A DNA stretch of 64,000 nt, from the NCBI GenBank assembly GCA_022376925.1, contig JAIOJX010000027.1, positions 20,849,471 through 20,913,470 of the forward strand. The letters run 5' to 3'. The notes beneath the pieces are model-generated. The model was given only the letters and a program-made list of their open reading frames with translations, was not told the DNA's origin and searched no databases. The number at the start of each line of letters is the position of its first letter. Positions within the stretch are counted from its first letter, which is position 1. The position numbers and the translations under genes were made by a program. The stretch comes from Tragulus kanchil. Taxonomy: Eukaryota; Chordata; Mammalia; Artiodactyla; Tragulidae. Positions 11,015-21,917 of this stretch are shown here, in pieces.

Positions 11015-11340
11015 CTGGAGGAGAGGAACGGGTGGGGTCCCCCGTGAGGTCGGGAACCCGGTGGCCCCCGGGACTCCGTCTGAGCTCCCATGACACCTGG
11101 AGTTCGGCCCCCAACCTGACGCTTGGGAGATTCAGCTCACTGGCTTGGGAGCCCACCCGGGGAAAGCCGTAACCCAGGCTCCCCGCCCTTGGCGGGGGGT
11201 CACCCTGAGCTGGGGAGGGCCTGGAGGATGCTGGGGTGCAGTGGGCTGGCTCAGGTCACCCCTGACCCGGCGGCCTGCCGGACGGAGCCTTCCCGCCGCT
11301 GCCTGGACCCCTGTCCCCGCGCGCGGGCAGGCAGCCTCAC

Positions 11341-11517
11341 CTCACGCGCAGGTGGGCGCTGCGGGAGTCGTTGCCCCCGGCCGAGAGCACGCGGCAGGTG
11401 TAGGTGCCGATGTCCCCAGACCAGGTCTGCGAGATGTGCAGGGAGCCGTTTCGGTCTAGGCGGACGCGGGGGCTGCCCTCCGTGCTGAGCGGGGCGCCGT
11501 CCTTCTCCCAGATGTGC
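11341..11517 (-). CDS. SDK2: SDK2 exon W11, upstream copy: second half of Ig domain 6
   Basis: This 177-nt exon has acceptor CTCTCAG and donor GTGAGG. It enters with G (Arg) and exits with AG (Arg). It codes [18 protein letters not shown], then [37 protein letters not shown] and LRV. The tryptophan in HIWEKDG and the cysteine in TYTC complete Ig6. NGS and NDS are potential glycosylation sites. An identical copy lies at 10,224-10,400 (displacement 1,117 bp). Confidence 0.88.
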
Positions 11518-11764
11518 CTGAGAGCGAGAGCCACTCAGGAAAGAGGCGCGGGGGCGGCGGGGGCGCTGCCGGGGTGGGCTCTGCCCGGGGGGCACGGGGA
11601 GCAAGCCCCGGGTCTCCGCCGGTCCCCAGCGGCCCGTCACACTGCGGCGGTGGCGGGGGCCCTCAGCCCGGGGTGCAAACACAGCCAGCCACCAGCCACC
11701 GTCTGCAGCCTCCGCTCAGGACCAGGTCGCAGCCTGGGCACGTCTGACCTGAAGCCCTCACCAG

Positions 11765-12060
11765 GCAGCCGGGCGCGGGCAAAAGCAATTCTTCCAAAGA
11801 GGTTAAAAGATTACGGCTGGAAAAAGAATGAATGCTTCCGCGTAGACTGCATTTGGGGATTAGTTTTATGAAGGAAATCATGAGATCAATGCATCACTGT
11901 GACAAATTGACTTCAGTGTCCAAAAAAAATCACGTTAGCTTTGGTCAGTCCGTACAAAGGGGGCCTTGAGAAATCACACACACGCCCGCGCCTGACAATG
12001 AGAAATGCCTGTTCTGGATTGCCCCTGGCGGAGCGACAACAATTGTCATCGACACACACG
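11765..12060. promoter_or_regulatory. Candidate conserved non-coding element
   Basis: This AT-balanced, CpG-poor unique island in a GC-rich intron contains GGATTAG and GATTACG (OTX/CRX-like cores), TACAAAGG and a palindromic ACAATTGT (SOX-like). No mobile element is recognised. SDK2 is a retinal gene, so such sites would be plausible. This is inference from composition only. Confidence 0.3.
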
Positions 12061-12297
12061 GGGCGGTGGGGGGCGCGGCGCCTGGGAGGACGCTGGGGGG
12101 CTGCCCCCCAGGGAAGGTGGGCCAGGGCGACCGGGTGGCAGGGCGGTGGGGCTGGAGGGCTTCTCAGCGAAGGGACAGGGTGGTGGGACTGACCCACGGA
12201 GCCCTAGAATTCTCTGGGTTTAGGGTGAATGAGACGGCTGCAGAGAATGAGGCTGTGCCATTTTTAACTTAAGTTTAAAAAAAGTCAGAAAAGTAGC

Positions 12298-12372
12298 GAG
12301 TACAGATGAGAAGAGAGGAGACAAGAAAGGAAAAGGGAGCAAGTGCAGGTGAGAAAAGAGTAGAGAAGAGAG
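12298..12372 (+). repeat. Polypurine tract
   Basis: A stretch of about 75 bp on the plus strand is almost entirely A and G (AGAAGAGAGGAGACAAG-like), with few pyrimidine interruptions. It is low-complexity, with possible triplex-forming character. No gene is associated beyond the SDK2 intron. Confidence 0.6.
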
Positions 12373-12414
12373 AAAGCACGCTTTCTCTTAAAGCTCAAAA
12401 GCCTTTCCCTACCG

Positions 12415-12710
12415 TTGTTCAGTTGCTCAGTCACGTCCGGCTCTGTGACCCCATGGACGGCAGCATGCTAGGCTTCCCTGTCCTTCCCCGCCTCCCAGAG
12501 TTTGCTCCAGCTCCTGTCCCCTGAGCCAGTGAGGCCCTCCAACCCTCTCACCCTCTGCCGCCCCCTCTCCTGCCCTCCGTCTTGCCCAGCATCAGGGGCT
12601 TTTCTAATGAGCCGGCCCTTCGCAGCAGGTGGCCAAAGGATTGGAGTTTCGGCTTCACACCTGTCCTTCCAGTGAAGGGTCAGGGTTGGCATTTGAGGGT
12701 TAAACCTTTC
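12415..12710 (-). mobile_element. BovB LINE 3' end
   Basis: Antisense BovB features are GTTCAGTTGCTCAGTCACG, TTGCCCAGCATCAGGGG and GGTGGCCAAAGGATTGGAG, ending TCCTTCCAGTGAAGG. Confidence 0.85.
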
Positions 12711-12799
12711 TGACGCGTCTCTCCTGGCCGCCCGGGCAGCTACCACAGGGCTCCGATGTCCCAGGGTCGAACGTCGCCCCGGCCACGTACCAGCGCTGG

Positions 12800-12930
12800 G
12801 GTCCTGGGAATGTGTGTGGAACCCGGCTGTGCCTCCGTTTTCTCACGTGTCATATGAGGGAGGCCATACCACCCACCCCGTGGGGTTGCCGTAGGGACCG
12901 TGTGAGTTAATAGAAAAGAGTGGAGCAGCG
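12800..12930 (+). mobile_element. MIR, decayed
   Basis: CTCCGTTTTCTCACGTGTCA followed by GGGTTGCCGTAGGGACCG matches the latter half of MIR. Confidence 0.55.
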
Positions 12931-13344
12931 CTGGGCCCACGGTGATGGATAGAGGCTGCGATCTATTTTCACGGACACAGCGTATTTTGACTATAAATGA
13001 TACCTCGCTGCTGCTGTCTAGCGCGGGGAGCTCAGCCTGGGCTCTGGGGTGGCCTGGAGGGAGGGCGGGAGGCTCTGGAGGGAGGGACCTGTGTAGACAC
13101 GCAGCTGAGCCACGCCGCTGTCCACAGGCAGGAACACAGCCTTGTAAAGCAACTATACCTGGCTATTCATCCACCCTGACTTTAAAGCTGCGTTTTCCAC
13201 CCAAGACAATAGCATACATTTCATTTAATGGGACATGTCCTCAGCATGCTTCATGTTGGCTGCATAGCGCCTCAGATCATCATGCCTCTGTAACTGATCC
13301 TGTAACGGCTGGGCATCCAACTTAGCCTCCTTGCTTTTTCCTTT

Positions 13345-13475
13345 TAAAAAAAAAGCCCCCTTCTCGGCTCCGTCACGACTCGTGGGACCTTCGTTCCCCA
13401 GCCGGGGATCGAACCTGCATCCTCTGCACTGGGGGCACAGAGTCCTGGCCGTGGGACAGTCAGGGACGTCCCTCG
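13345..13475 (-). mobile_element. CHR-2/Bov-tA2-like SINE
   Basis: Antisense: A-run, CCCCAGCCGGGGATCGAACC, CAGTCAGGGACGTCCC. It is repeated at 14,430-14,562 by duplication 4. Confidence 0.75.
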
Positions 13476-13870
13476 CGTCTTGTTTTCTGATCGTACAGTT
13501 AAAGCTGCGATGGACACTCTCGTGGCAGAATATTCGTCAGATTCTAAATCACTTCCTGGGGAATACATCTCGGCAGGGAATCACTGAGCTAAGGGTGAGA
13601 GCCTTTTATACGTAGTTTGCAAATCACCCCATGCAATCATCGTCAGTTCACCTCTTTACCTAGAAAAGGGCCACCCTCGCCAGCACGGATGGGCTAGGTA
13701 GAATTTTACTGGAAAACAAGAGCTCGCTGCAGAGTAGGGCCTGCGTAAGAAAGACCCTGTGACAAGCAGACACACTTTGTCCAGGATTCAGGGTCTTAGA
13801 AAACATCTGTCGTGACCTGCAAAGGGTCTGTGCCCAAACCACTCAACTTGAGTCTAACGATCCGCGTGCC

Positions 13871-13962
13871 GTTACTTCGCCGCTAAGTCGTGTCCAACTC
13901 TGCCGCCGTGGGCGGTCGCCCGCCAGCCTCCTCTGGCCACAGGACTGCCCAGGCAAGGGAAA
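13871..13962 (-). mobile_element. BovA/Bov-tA SINE fragment
   Basis: CTAAGTCGTGTCCAACTCTG, CGCCCGCCAGCCTCCTCTGG and CCCAGGCAAGGG are antisense BovA. It is repeated at 14,958-15,049. Confidence 0.78.
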
Positions 13963-14117
13963 TCAAGCTTTATGGACACAAGCAGCCAGTGGGCCAGAGT
14001 TCGCAGACTATCCCTGTTGGAGAGTAGTCCACACCCGGATTTGGCCAGCTGCTTTTTCATGGTGTGGTTCATTTCTTCTATCCCTTGTATTTCTGATTAG
14101 ATTAAATAAGTGACCAC

Positions 14118-14223
14118 TGGGGCTCCAGCGGCTCAGGGTAGAGAATCCACCTGCACTACAGGCGACAGAGTTCAACCCCTGGACCAGGAGGACGCCCTGG
14201 AGTCCAGAAACGGCAGTCCACTG
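14118..14223 (+). mobile_element. BovA/Bov-tA SINE fragment
   Basis: Sense head: GGGCTCCAGCGGCTCAGGG, AGAATCCACCTGC, GAGTTCAACCCCTGG. It is repeated at 15,205-15,310; the junction of duplication 4 is at its end. Confidence 0.72.
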
Positions 14224-16217
14224 GCTTTGCAGGCAGGAACAATGAAGCATACCATTCATCCACCCTGACTTTAAAGCTGCGTTTTCCACCCAAGACAATA
14301 GCATACATTTCATTTAATGGGACATGTCCTCAGCATGCTTCATGTTGGCTGCATAGCGCCTCAGATCATCATGCCTCTGTAACTGATCCTGTAACGGCTG
14401 GGCATCCAACTTAGCCTCCTTGTTTTTTCCCTTTTTAAAAAAGCCCCTTCTCGGCTCCGTCACGACTCGTGGGACCTTCGTTCCCCAGCCGGGGATCGAA
14501 CCTGCATCCTCTGCACTGGGGGCACAGAGTCCTGGCCGTGGGACAGTCAGGGACGTCCCTCGCGTCTTGTTTTCTGATCGTACAGTTAAAGCTGCGATGG
14601 ACACTCTCGTGGCAGAATATTCGTCAGATTCTAAATCACTTCCTGGGGAATACATCTCGGCAGGGAATCACTGAGCTAAGGGTGAGAGCCTTTTATACGT
14701 AGTTTGCAAATCACCCCATGCAATCATCGTCAGTTCACCTCTTTACCTAGAAAAGGGCCACCCTCGCCAGCACGGATGGGCTAGGTAGAATTTTACTGGA
14801 AAACAAGAGCTCGCTGCAGAGTAGGGCCTGCGTAAGAAAGACCCTGTGACAAGCAGACACACTTTGTCCAGGATTCAGGGTCTTAGAAAACATCTGTCGT
14901 GACCTGCAAAGGGTCTGTGCCCAAACCACTCAACTTGAGTCTAACGATCCGCGTGCCGTTACTTCGCCGCTAAGTCGTGTCCAACTCTGCCGCCGTGGGC
15001 GGTCGCCCGCCAGCCTCCTCTGGCCACAGGACTGCCCAGGCAAGGGAAATCAAGCTTTATGGACACAAGCAGCCAGTGGGCCAGAGTTCGCAGACTATCC
15101 CTGTTGGAGAGTAGTCCACACCCGGATTTGGCCAGCTGCTTTTTCATGGTGTGGTTCATTTCTTCTATCCCTTGTATTTCTGATTAGATTAAATAAGTGA
15201 CCACTGGGGCTCCAGCGGCTCAGGGTAGAGAATCCACCTGCACTACAGGCGACAGAGTTCAACCCCTGGACCAGGAGGACGCCCTGGAGTCCAGAAACGG
15301 CAGTCCACTGCTTAAGGCATGACAGAGGACATGACCCTTATGGTTAAGGAAACGTCCTTTCCAGTAAGAAGAACACAAAGACATAGTGAAGGGTGAAACT
15401 GCATTTTTGAAATGTGCTTTAAAATTTTTTGCAGTTAAGACAAAAAGCGTGGAGAATGATGGGAGTGTGCTGTAAGACTAAGGGGGTGTACCCAGGGGCT
15501 CTGCAGCAACCCAGAGGGCGGGGGAGGCAGACGGGAGGGGGCTTCAGGTGGGCGGGGTCACCACGACTGGTTCGGGTTTACGTACAGCAGGAGACCACAA
15601 ACTCGCTAAAGGGAGAATGCAAGTAACTTTAGTAATAATCATAAAAAAAAAAGGCAAGGAGAAGATTCATGAAACAAGATGGGCCCAATGTGGATCACTG
15701 TTGAGGCTGAGAGGTGGGTGCAGGAGGGCTGAGAATGCAGCTCTCTCTTCTTTGGGAGTGAGCTTAAAATTTTTCATAAAATATTAAAAAAAGGAACCGA
15801 TCAGTTCATCTAACTCAGGATAAAAATTCCTCCAAGTCATCTGTAATGATATAGCTGGCTATTAAACAATTTTGATGCGTGGTTTTTGGCTTTAAATAAT
15901 ATTAGATAGTCCTCAGGAAACTGAAGATATGCAAAAATATTTAGTTAGAAGGACATTCAGAACGATATTTCTTAATATGAGCCACAGTTCAGAAATAATC
16001 AAGTTATCCAGCGTCAGGGAATTGGGAAGATGAATTATGGGGCACCCACACAGTGGTGGGTGGGAGAGTCATATAATGGAGTTTGCCCCAAAACAGCTAT
16101 TGACAGAGCAAGACTCGCCGTGGGCTCTCAAGGGACAAAGCAGAGTAGCACACAGGGGCTTCTGTTTTTTCAAATGGCATTCAAAAAATATTACAATCGT
16201 TTATGGTAGGAGGGCGA

Positions 16218-16372
16218 AACTGTTAGCTGCTCAGGCGTGTCCGACTCTTTTGCCATGGACTGTCGCCCGCCAGGCTCCTCTGTCCATGGGCTTTTCCCGG
16301 CAAGGAGACTCGAGTGAGTTGCCATTCCCTTCTCCAGGGGACCTTCCCGCCCCAGGGATCGAGGCCAGGTTT
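16218..16372 (-). mobile_element. BovA/Bov-tA SINE
   Basis: Antisense: GTCGCCCGCCAGGCTCCTCT, TGCCATTCCCTTCTCCAGG, CCCAGGGATCGAGG; the left tRNA-like end is missing. Confidence 0.85.
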
Positions 16373-16559
16373 GAACGCCCAAAGGAAGGAAACACAGATT
16401 CATCTACTCTTCTACTGCTTCTCTTGTAATCCCTCTGGGTTTTCTCTGGCTTATCTGCATTTTTAACATTTTCCCCTTAAAATGCATAACTATTCGCTGC
16501 ATAACAAAAAATAATAACCATATTTATGAATATTAAGAAAGGACTATTCTTCTTAATGT

Positions 16560-16845
16560 ACAAAATATAAACAGATGCATGGACTTAATGAGCACACTAT
16601 GGTTGCCCGGGGAAGGATGGGAGGAAGGACAGCTAGGGAGCTGGGATGGCCCTGTACACACGGCCACGTTTAAAACAGACGGCCGCAGGGACCTGCTGCA
16701 GAGCGCAGGGCACGCGGCTCACGGCTACGGGGCCGCCTGGACGGGCGGGATGGCCGGGGCCCTTTGCTGTCCACCTGAAACAGTCACAACATTGTCAACT
16801 GGGCACCAATATCAACTAAAAAGCTGTAGAATAGTTGGGACTGTC
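16560..16845 (+). mobile_element. L1 3' end, GC-shifted
   Basis: CCACCTGAAACAGTCACAAC, CATTGTCAACTGGG and CCAATATCAACTAAAAAGC are the L1 tail. Upstream, GGTTGCCCGGGGAAGGATGG is also L1. Many consensus A/T positions are G/C. Confidence 0.75.
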
Positions 16846-17504
16846 CAGATTCCGTCTGGATCTGGGTTCATCTACCAACCAGAGGCAATTCTGGAGGCTT
16901 TTGCATACTGGCGCCGACCCCTGTCCGGCCTGCCTCCCAGGATCAGGCACAGACCCTGTTCTCTCCCTCATCTAAGCCTGTCCTAGATGGGCAAGCCCAC
17001 TCCAAGGCAAGGGCCCCTCCGGTGAGCCGGAAGACAGATGCCTCATCTGCAGTTCACCGGGGGTCCTGGGGCATGGGTGTGTGGATACATCGCAAGGGGG
17101 CCCCTGAGTCTCTTTGTGCACAGGAATTGTCCAGAGAATGAACAACATGTGCAAGCATTTCCCAAGTATTAGCCGATAACATTTTAATAAATAAAATGCC
17201 AATTTATTTTAAAGTTTTACCTAATGAACTGAGCTTTCTGTTAGGATAAAAATTTTCCGTTAACGGTGCTGACGTGGTAGCAACTATTTATGTATGTGTC
17301 TGAGACCCACAGCTGTGCTCTGGGGGGCCTGTGTGGGCTTCCTGGAAGACATTTTTTACATTTAGTATACTAATCTTTAAACAAAAATCTAATAAATCCT
17401 GAGATAAGCATCTTCTGCACTATCTGTTGGCCATGTTCTAACTACATCCATGGGATTTCAAGGCTCATGCCCGCATCTGGGTGGTACCACCTGACGGGAA
17501 CAGC

Positions 17505-17592
17505 TGCCCCTCCAGCATCCTGCCCTGGAGAATCCCAGGGTCCAGTCACGGGGCTGCAGAGAGTCGGACACGACTGAGAGACTGTCACTTCA
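17505..17592 (+). mobile_element. BovA/Bov-tA SINE fragment
   Basis: TGCCCTGGAGAATCCCAGGG followed by GAGAGTCGGACACGACTGAG is the sense right half. It is repeated at 18,616-18,703. Confidence 0.8.
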
Positions 17593-17599
17593 CATGATG

Positions 17600-18299
17600 A
17601 CTGTCCAAAGGGCTGATGTTCCCTGTCTAACGAGACGCTTTTCAACTGGGGCTCGAGACAGATCCTCTGAGAAAGGGACGTGGGTCTAAAACTCTGGAAC
17701 TCCCGAGTGTAAGTTGGTGCAGCTACTTTGGAAAACAGTACGGAGCTTCCTCCGGAAACGAAACGCAGGGCTACCATATGACCCAGCAATTATACTCCTG
17801 GGCATGCATCCAGACAAAACTCTAACTCAAAAAGAATACATGCACGCCAGTGTTCATGACGTGTTATGCACCAGAGCCAAGACCTGCGTCTATCGACATA
17901 GGGAGGCAAGAAGACGACCTGGAGCCTGTACACGGGGAGCACGGCTCAGCCCTAAAGAAGAATGCCGTCACGCCCTCGGTGGCAACGTGGTTGCAATGGG
18001 AGATGACCACACAAAGTTAGTCAGAAAGACAGAGACATGACACGTCATGTGGTGACGTCACGACCTCAAGCAGGACACAGATGAAGCCGTCTACAAAACA
18101 GAAAGAGTCACAGCCACAGAGCGGCCCGGCCGCGGTTGCCAAGGCGCAGGGGGCTGGGTGGGAGGTGGGATTAGCAGGTGTAAGCCTCCGCACATAGAAT
18201 GGATCAGCACCAAGGTCCGACCATGTAGCTCAGAGAACTCTATTCAATACCCCATGAGGAATCATCATGGGAAAAAATCTTTTAAAAAGAATGGGTGTA
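17600..18299 (+). mobile_element. L1 ORF2-end/3' UTR fragment
   Basis: TACCATATGACCCAGCAATT, CTCCTGGGCATGCATCC and AACTCAAAAAGAATACATGC are hallmark L1 3' sequence, ending in a decayed GTAGCTCAGAGAACTC block. It is repeated at 18,711-19,415 by duplication 5. Confidence 0.85.
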
Positions 18300-19415
18300 G
18301 GGCTTCCCTGGTGGTGCAGTGGGTAAGGACACCGCTTTGCAGTGCAAGGCGCGGTTAGGATAAAAATTTTCCGTTAACGGTGCTGACGTGGTAGCAACTA
18401 TTTATGTATGTGTCTGAGACCCACAGCTGTGCTCTGGGGCCTGTGTGGGCTTCCTGGAAGACATTTTTACATTTAGTATACTAATCTTTAAACAAAAATC
18501 TAATAAATCCTGAGATAAGCATCTTCTGCACTATCTGTTGGCCATGTTCTAACTACATCCATGGGATTTCAAGGCTCATGCCCGCATCTGGGTGGTACCA
18601 CCTGACGGGAACAGCTGCCCCTCCAGCATCCTGCCCTGGAGAATCCCAGGGTCCAGTCACGGGGCTGCAGAGAGTCGGACACGACTGAGAGACTGTCACT
18701 TCACATGATGACTGTCCAAAGGGCTGATGTTCCCTGTCTAACGAGACGCTTTTCAACTGGGGCTCGAGACAGATCCTCTGAGAAAGGGACGTGGGTCTAA
18801 AACTCTGGAACTCCCGAGTGTAAGTTGGTGCAGCTACTTTGGAAAACAGTACGGAGCTTCCTCCGGAAACGAAACGCAGGGCTACCATATGACCCAGCAA
18901 TTATACTCCTGGGCATGCATCCAGACAAAACTCTAACTCAAAAAGAATACATGCACGCCAGTGTTCATGACGTGTTATGCACCAGAGCCAAGACCTGCGT
19001 CTATCGACATAGGGAGGCAAGAAGACGACCTGGAGCCTGTACACGGGGAGCACGGCTCAGCCCTAAAGAAGAATGCCGTCACGCCCTCGGTGGCAACGTG
19101 GTTGCAATGGGAGATGACCACACAAAGTTAGTCAGAAAGACAGAGACATGACACGTCATGTGGTGACGTCACGACCTCAAGCAGGACACAGATGAAGCCG
19201 TCTACAAAACAGAAAGAGTCACAGCCACAGAGCGGCCCGGCCGCGGTTGCCAAGGCGCAGGGGGCTGGGTGGGAGGTGGGATTAGCAGGTGTAAGCCTCC
19301 GCACATAGAATGGATCAGCACCAAGGTCCGACCATGTAGCTCAGAGAACTCTATTCAATACCCCATGAGGAATCATCATGGGAAAAAAAATCTTTTTTAA
19401 AAAAGAATGGGTGTA

Positions 19416-19745
19416 GGGCTTCCCCTGGTGGTGCAGTGGGTAAGGACACCGCTTTGCAGTGCAAGGGGCGCCGGTTCGATCCCTGGCCTGGGAAGATCCC
19501 ACGTGCCGCGGAGCGGCTGGACCGATGTGTCCAATTACCGAGCTGGAGCTCTGGAGCGCATGAGCCCAGAGTTGGAGCTCTGCGACAACAGACGCCGCCG
19601 TGATGGGAGGCCCGCAGGAGCCAAAAGAACAAAGACGGATGAAAATAGAGAAATGAAAGAGCAATAGAAGTGGCCCGCCTGCTCCCCTCCCTCCCCAACC
19701 TGACCCCGCCCAAAAATAAATAAATAAAAGTAAATCTTTAAAAAA
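19416..19745 (+). mobile_element. Full-length CHR-type SINE inserted in L1, with target-site duplication
   Basis: The sense element starts GGCTTCCCCTGGTGGTGC and runs through TTCGATCCCTGGCCTGGG and GTGGCCCGCCTGC to an A-rich tail. The 17-bp host string ending AAGAATGGGTGTA flanks it (19,399-19,415 and 19,746-19,762). A 55-bp truncated head remains at 18,300-18,354. Confidence 0.9.
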
Positions 19746-20619
19746 AAAAAAGAATGGGTGTACACACCTATCATTGAATCACTCGGATGTCCCGCGGATA
19801 TCAACACACCGCGCATCAACGAAACGTCCATGGGTCCCCTTGCGCACGGCCGCGCAGCTGTTACACACTCGACGGCCACCAGGCGGCGCCCGGGCACGCA
19901 CTCGCGGCCCCGGCGGAGGGGCGGTACCTGCAGGCGGCACCGCTGCCCGGCGGGTCCAGCCTCTGAGCCAGCGGGCCGAGAAGCAGCAATGGAGGGAGTA
20001 TGTATTTCTAAGGAAGTACTTAACATTTCTTTTACTCAGCATCTGGAGCTTCAGGAAGAGCCTGAAGGGACCGTTTCCTCCCAATTTTACTTCCGGAAAC
20101 CTTGCCCAGGGATGGCCCAGGTGGTGTCCCCGCGCCAGCCCGGAGGGCTCCCAGCTCGTGCAGGCCTTTCTGGGCAGCTCTTGTGCTCCCCGCCTCTCCC
20201 GGGGCTCCCACGGTTGGACCTGGCTCCCTCCAGGCAAAGAGGCTGGCCCGAGTCTGGGCTCCCACGGAGGATGGCGGGGTGGCCCCGTCTGGGACCTTGC
20301 CCCTCACCTGCGTCTCACCGGGTGTCCCCTCAGGACCCTGTCCTGCCCTAGGCCTGCCATGACTCCCACACCTGCTTACCAGACCCCTCGGCGGTCCGCG
20401 GGGTGGGCAGAGGGGCTGAGATCTGTGTTGGGGGGCTGGCAGTGGGGTCCCAAGCAACTCGGAGCTTCCACCTGTCCCCTAGACAGAGGCCTCTCTCCTG
20501 GTCTCCCCTCTCCCGCCCTCCCCGCCCCGCCGCCTGCTTCTCACCGCCTCCCCTCCCCCTCCCCAGTTGGCTCCATTCAGCCCAAGCTGGGTCAGCCCCG
20601 AGACGTGGACTGGACCTCA

Positions 20620-20810
20620 CTGCTGCTCAGTTGCTAAGTCGTGTCCTGCTCTTTGTGACCCGTGGACCGCAGCACACCACGCGTCCCTGTCCCCCGTCTC
20701 CTGGAGTTTGCTCCAATCCACGAGTCGCTGCCGCCCCCTCGTCCCCTGCCGCCCGCTTCTCCTCTGTCTTCAGTCTTTCCCAGCATCAGGGGCTGTGCTG
20801 GTGCTTAGGC
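20620..20810 (-). mobile_element. BovB LINE 3' end
   Basis: Antisense: GCTCAGTTGCTAAGTCGTGT, GGAGTTTGCTCC, TCTTTCCCAGCATCAGGGG. It lies about 150 bp from exon W10. Confidence 0.82.
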
Positions 20811-20963
20811 TCCCAGGTCTCAGTCCTGTACAAGGTCCGCGCGTGGCTGCTCCCCGACCCCACGGGCCACACTCACCTCCTGGTGTGGACACGCGTCCAG
20901 CAACCAGCCACCCCCTAAAGCTGCCCACTCCTCCTGCCTCCAGGGGCCCAGCCGTGGGAGTAC

Positions 20964-21066
20964 CTGACGGTCACCCGGGGGTCGTGGGCCACTCCGCACA
21001 CCATGGAGGCCTGGGTGCCCTTGATGACGCTCTGGTCCTGGGGGGGCCGGGTGATGCGGGTCCGGG
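20964..21066 (-). CDS. SDK2: SDK2 exon W10: first half of Ig domain 6
   Basis: This 103-nt exon has acceptor CTGTCTTTCAG. Its donor GTACTC lacks the usual G at +5, so it is weak. It enters with CC (Ala) and exits with AG (Arg). It codes [18 protein letters not shown], then [22 protein letters not shown] has the B-strand cysteine of Ig6. The polypyrimidine tract, acceptor AG and first eight exon bases form one arm of a perfect 32-bp inverted repeat whose other arm lies 317 bp upstream in the intron. Skipping this exon would shift the frame (103 is not a multiple of 3). Confidence 0.94.
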
Positions 21067-21439
21067 CTGAAAGACAGCAGGGAGACGGGGGGTGGGGCGG
21101 CAGACAGGCGGATCCCGGACAGACAGGTGAGACGCAGGTGGCCGGGCCCGTGTGGTGGAATGCTACGGTGGGCTGGTCTACACAGTGCATGTCCCGGAAC
21201 ACCGAGAGCCACGTCACGTGTTCCAGACACGTGGATCCTCGGATGCCACGTTCATGGCGGGGGATCTTGTAACGTTGCTCCGACAAACCCACGGGAGGGA
21301 GGGAGGAGCGGGCATCTGAGGATGCCCTGGGCGCTGCTCCCAGCACATCCGTGGTCCAGCCAGCGTGAGAACAGGATCGTCCGACTCAGGGCCTAACGCG
21401 CCGCCCACCCCGTCTCCCTGCTGTCTTTCAGCCCGGACC
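21059..21439. repeat. Inverted repeat over the W10 splice acceptor
   Basis: Bases 21,059-21,090 are the exact reverse complement of 21,408-21,439 (32 bp); about ten more bases match with gaps on the intron side. The spacer is 317 bp. In the SDK2 pre-mRNA the downstream arm contains the polypyrimidine tract, the AG and eight exon bases of W10. The upstream arm is its perfect complement. On the plus strand the distal arm reads as a ready-made acceptor, CTGTCTTTCAG. The two arms do not extend into longer inverted homology on either side. Confidence 0.9.
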
Positions 21440-21917
21440 AGCCTGAGGGTGGGCAGCGGCTTGGGGAGCTCCCCGCAGCAGGGTCTCATGGCTGGGGTCT
21501 GTTGGGCTCAGTTCCCCGCTGCTGGCCCCCCGCCACGCCGGCTAGATTCAGCGCTGCCGAGGGCTGCCTTCTGGACGAAACGGAAGTGCTCATGGGGCCC
21601 TGACAGAGGCTGGCTGGCCCACGACGTCCGAAATATCTACTGTCTGGCCCTTTCCCAAAGAACGGTGCTGACTTCTGTCCTAAAGCCCACACCCAGCGGC
21701 TCTGTCTTCTCTTGGCTCGGCCAGCACGGCAGGCGCCTCGCTGCCCCTGCGCCACCCCAGGGGCCCTGACCTTCCTGCCCCCGACCTCCACGCCCATCCG
21801 TCCAGGCCGGAAGACATACCAGTTGGACGGACACACGTACGAAGGGAAGGGACGCCCGCTGGCCCCGCATGCCCACCCCAGGTGCGGGAGGGATGCCCGC
21901 TGGCCTCGCACACTCAC
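21067..21917 (-). other. SDK2: Intron W9-W10
   Basis: This 851-bp intron has no SINE. It carries both arms of the W10 acceptor inverted repeat apart from the eight exonic bases, and the 41-bp donor repeat next to W9. Confidence 0.9.

Larger units (their letters stand above)
9530..11763. repeat. Tandem duplication 3 (junction near 10,646)
   Basis: The offset is 1,117. Both copies carry exons W11 and W12 with no coding difference. The first 40 bp of copy 2 are a deletion-rich version of 9,516-9,560. Confidence 0.95.
13130..15310. repeat. Tandem duplication 4 (junction near 14,224)
   Basis: The offset is 1,089, falling to 1,087 after a poly-A tract where copy 2 has fewer As. The first 30 bp of copy 2 (14,224-14,253) are a degraded version of 13,129-13,164. 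Confidence 0.94.
17241..19470. repeat. Tandem duplication 5 (junction near 18,354)
   Basis: The offset is 1,114, falling to 1,111. Copy 1 ends 55 bp into a CHR-type SINE that is complete in copy 2. Homopolymer lengths differ between copies in the A and T runs before the SINE. Confidence 0.94.
11518..20963 (-). other. SDK2: Intron W10-W11
   Basis: This intron is 9.4 kb as assembled and about 7.2 kb with duplications 4 and 5 collapsed. It holds an AT-rich unique island (11,765-12,060), a polypurine tract (12,298-12,372), antisense BovB ends, two MIR or decayed-transposon stretches, two L1 3' ends and a full CHR-type SINE with target-site duplication. The segment 15,310-16,200 is AT-rich and probably decayed transposon, but I cannot name it. 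19,850-20,600 is GC-rich with no recognised feature. Confidence 0.8.

Noticed and set aside
15310..16200. Endogenous retrovirus or intact LINE
   Set aside because: The segment is AT-rich and probably old transposon, but I see no LTR pair, no reverse-transcriptase motif and no open frame.
19850..20000. Possible extra exon on the minus strand near a CTGCAG/GTACC string
   Set aside because: No SDK2 exon is expected between W10 and W11 because they join directly within Ig6, and the translation matches nothing in the protein.
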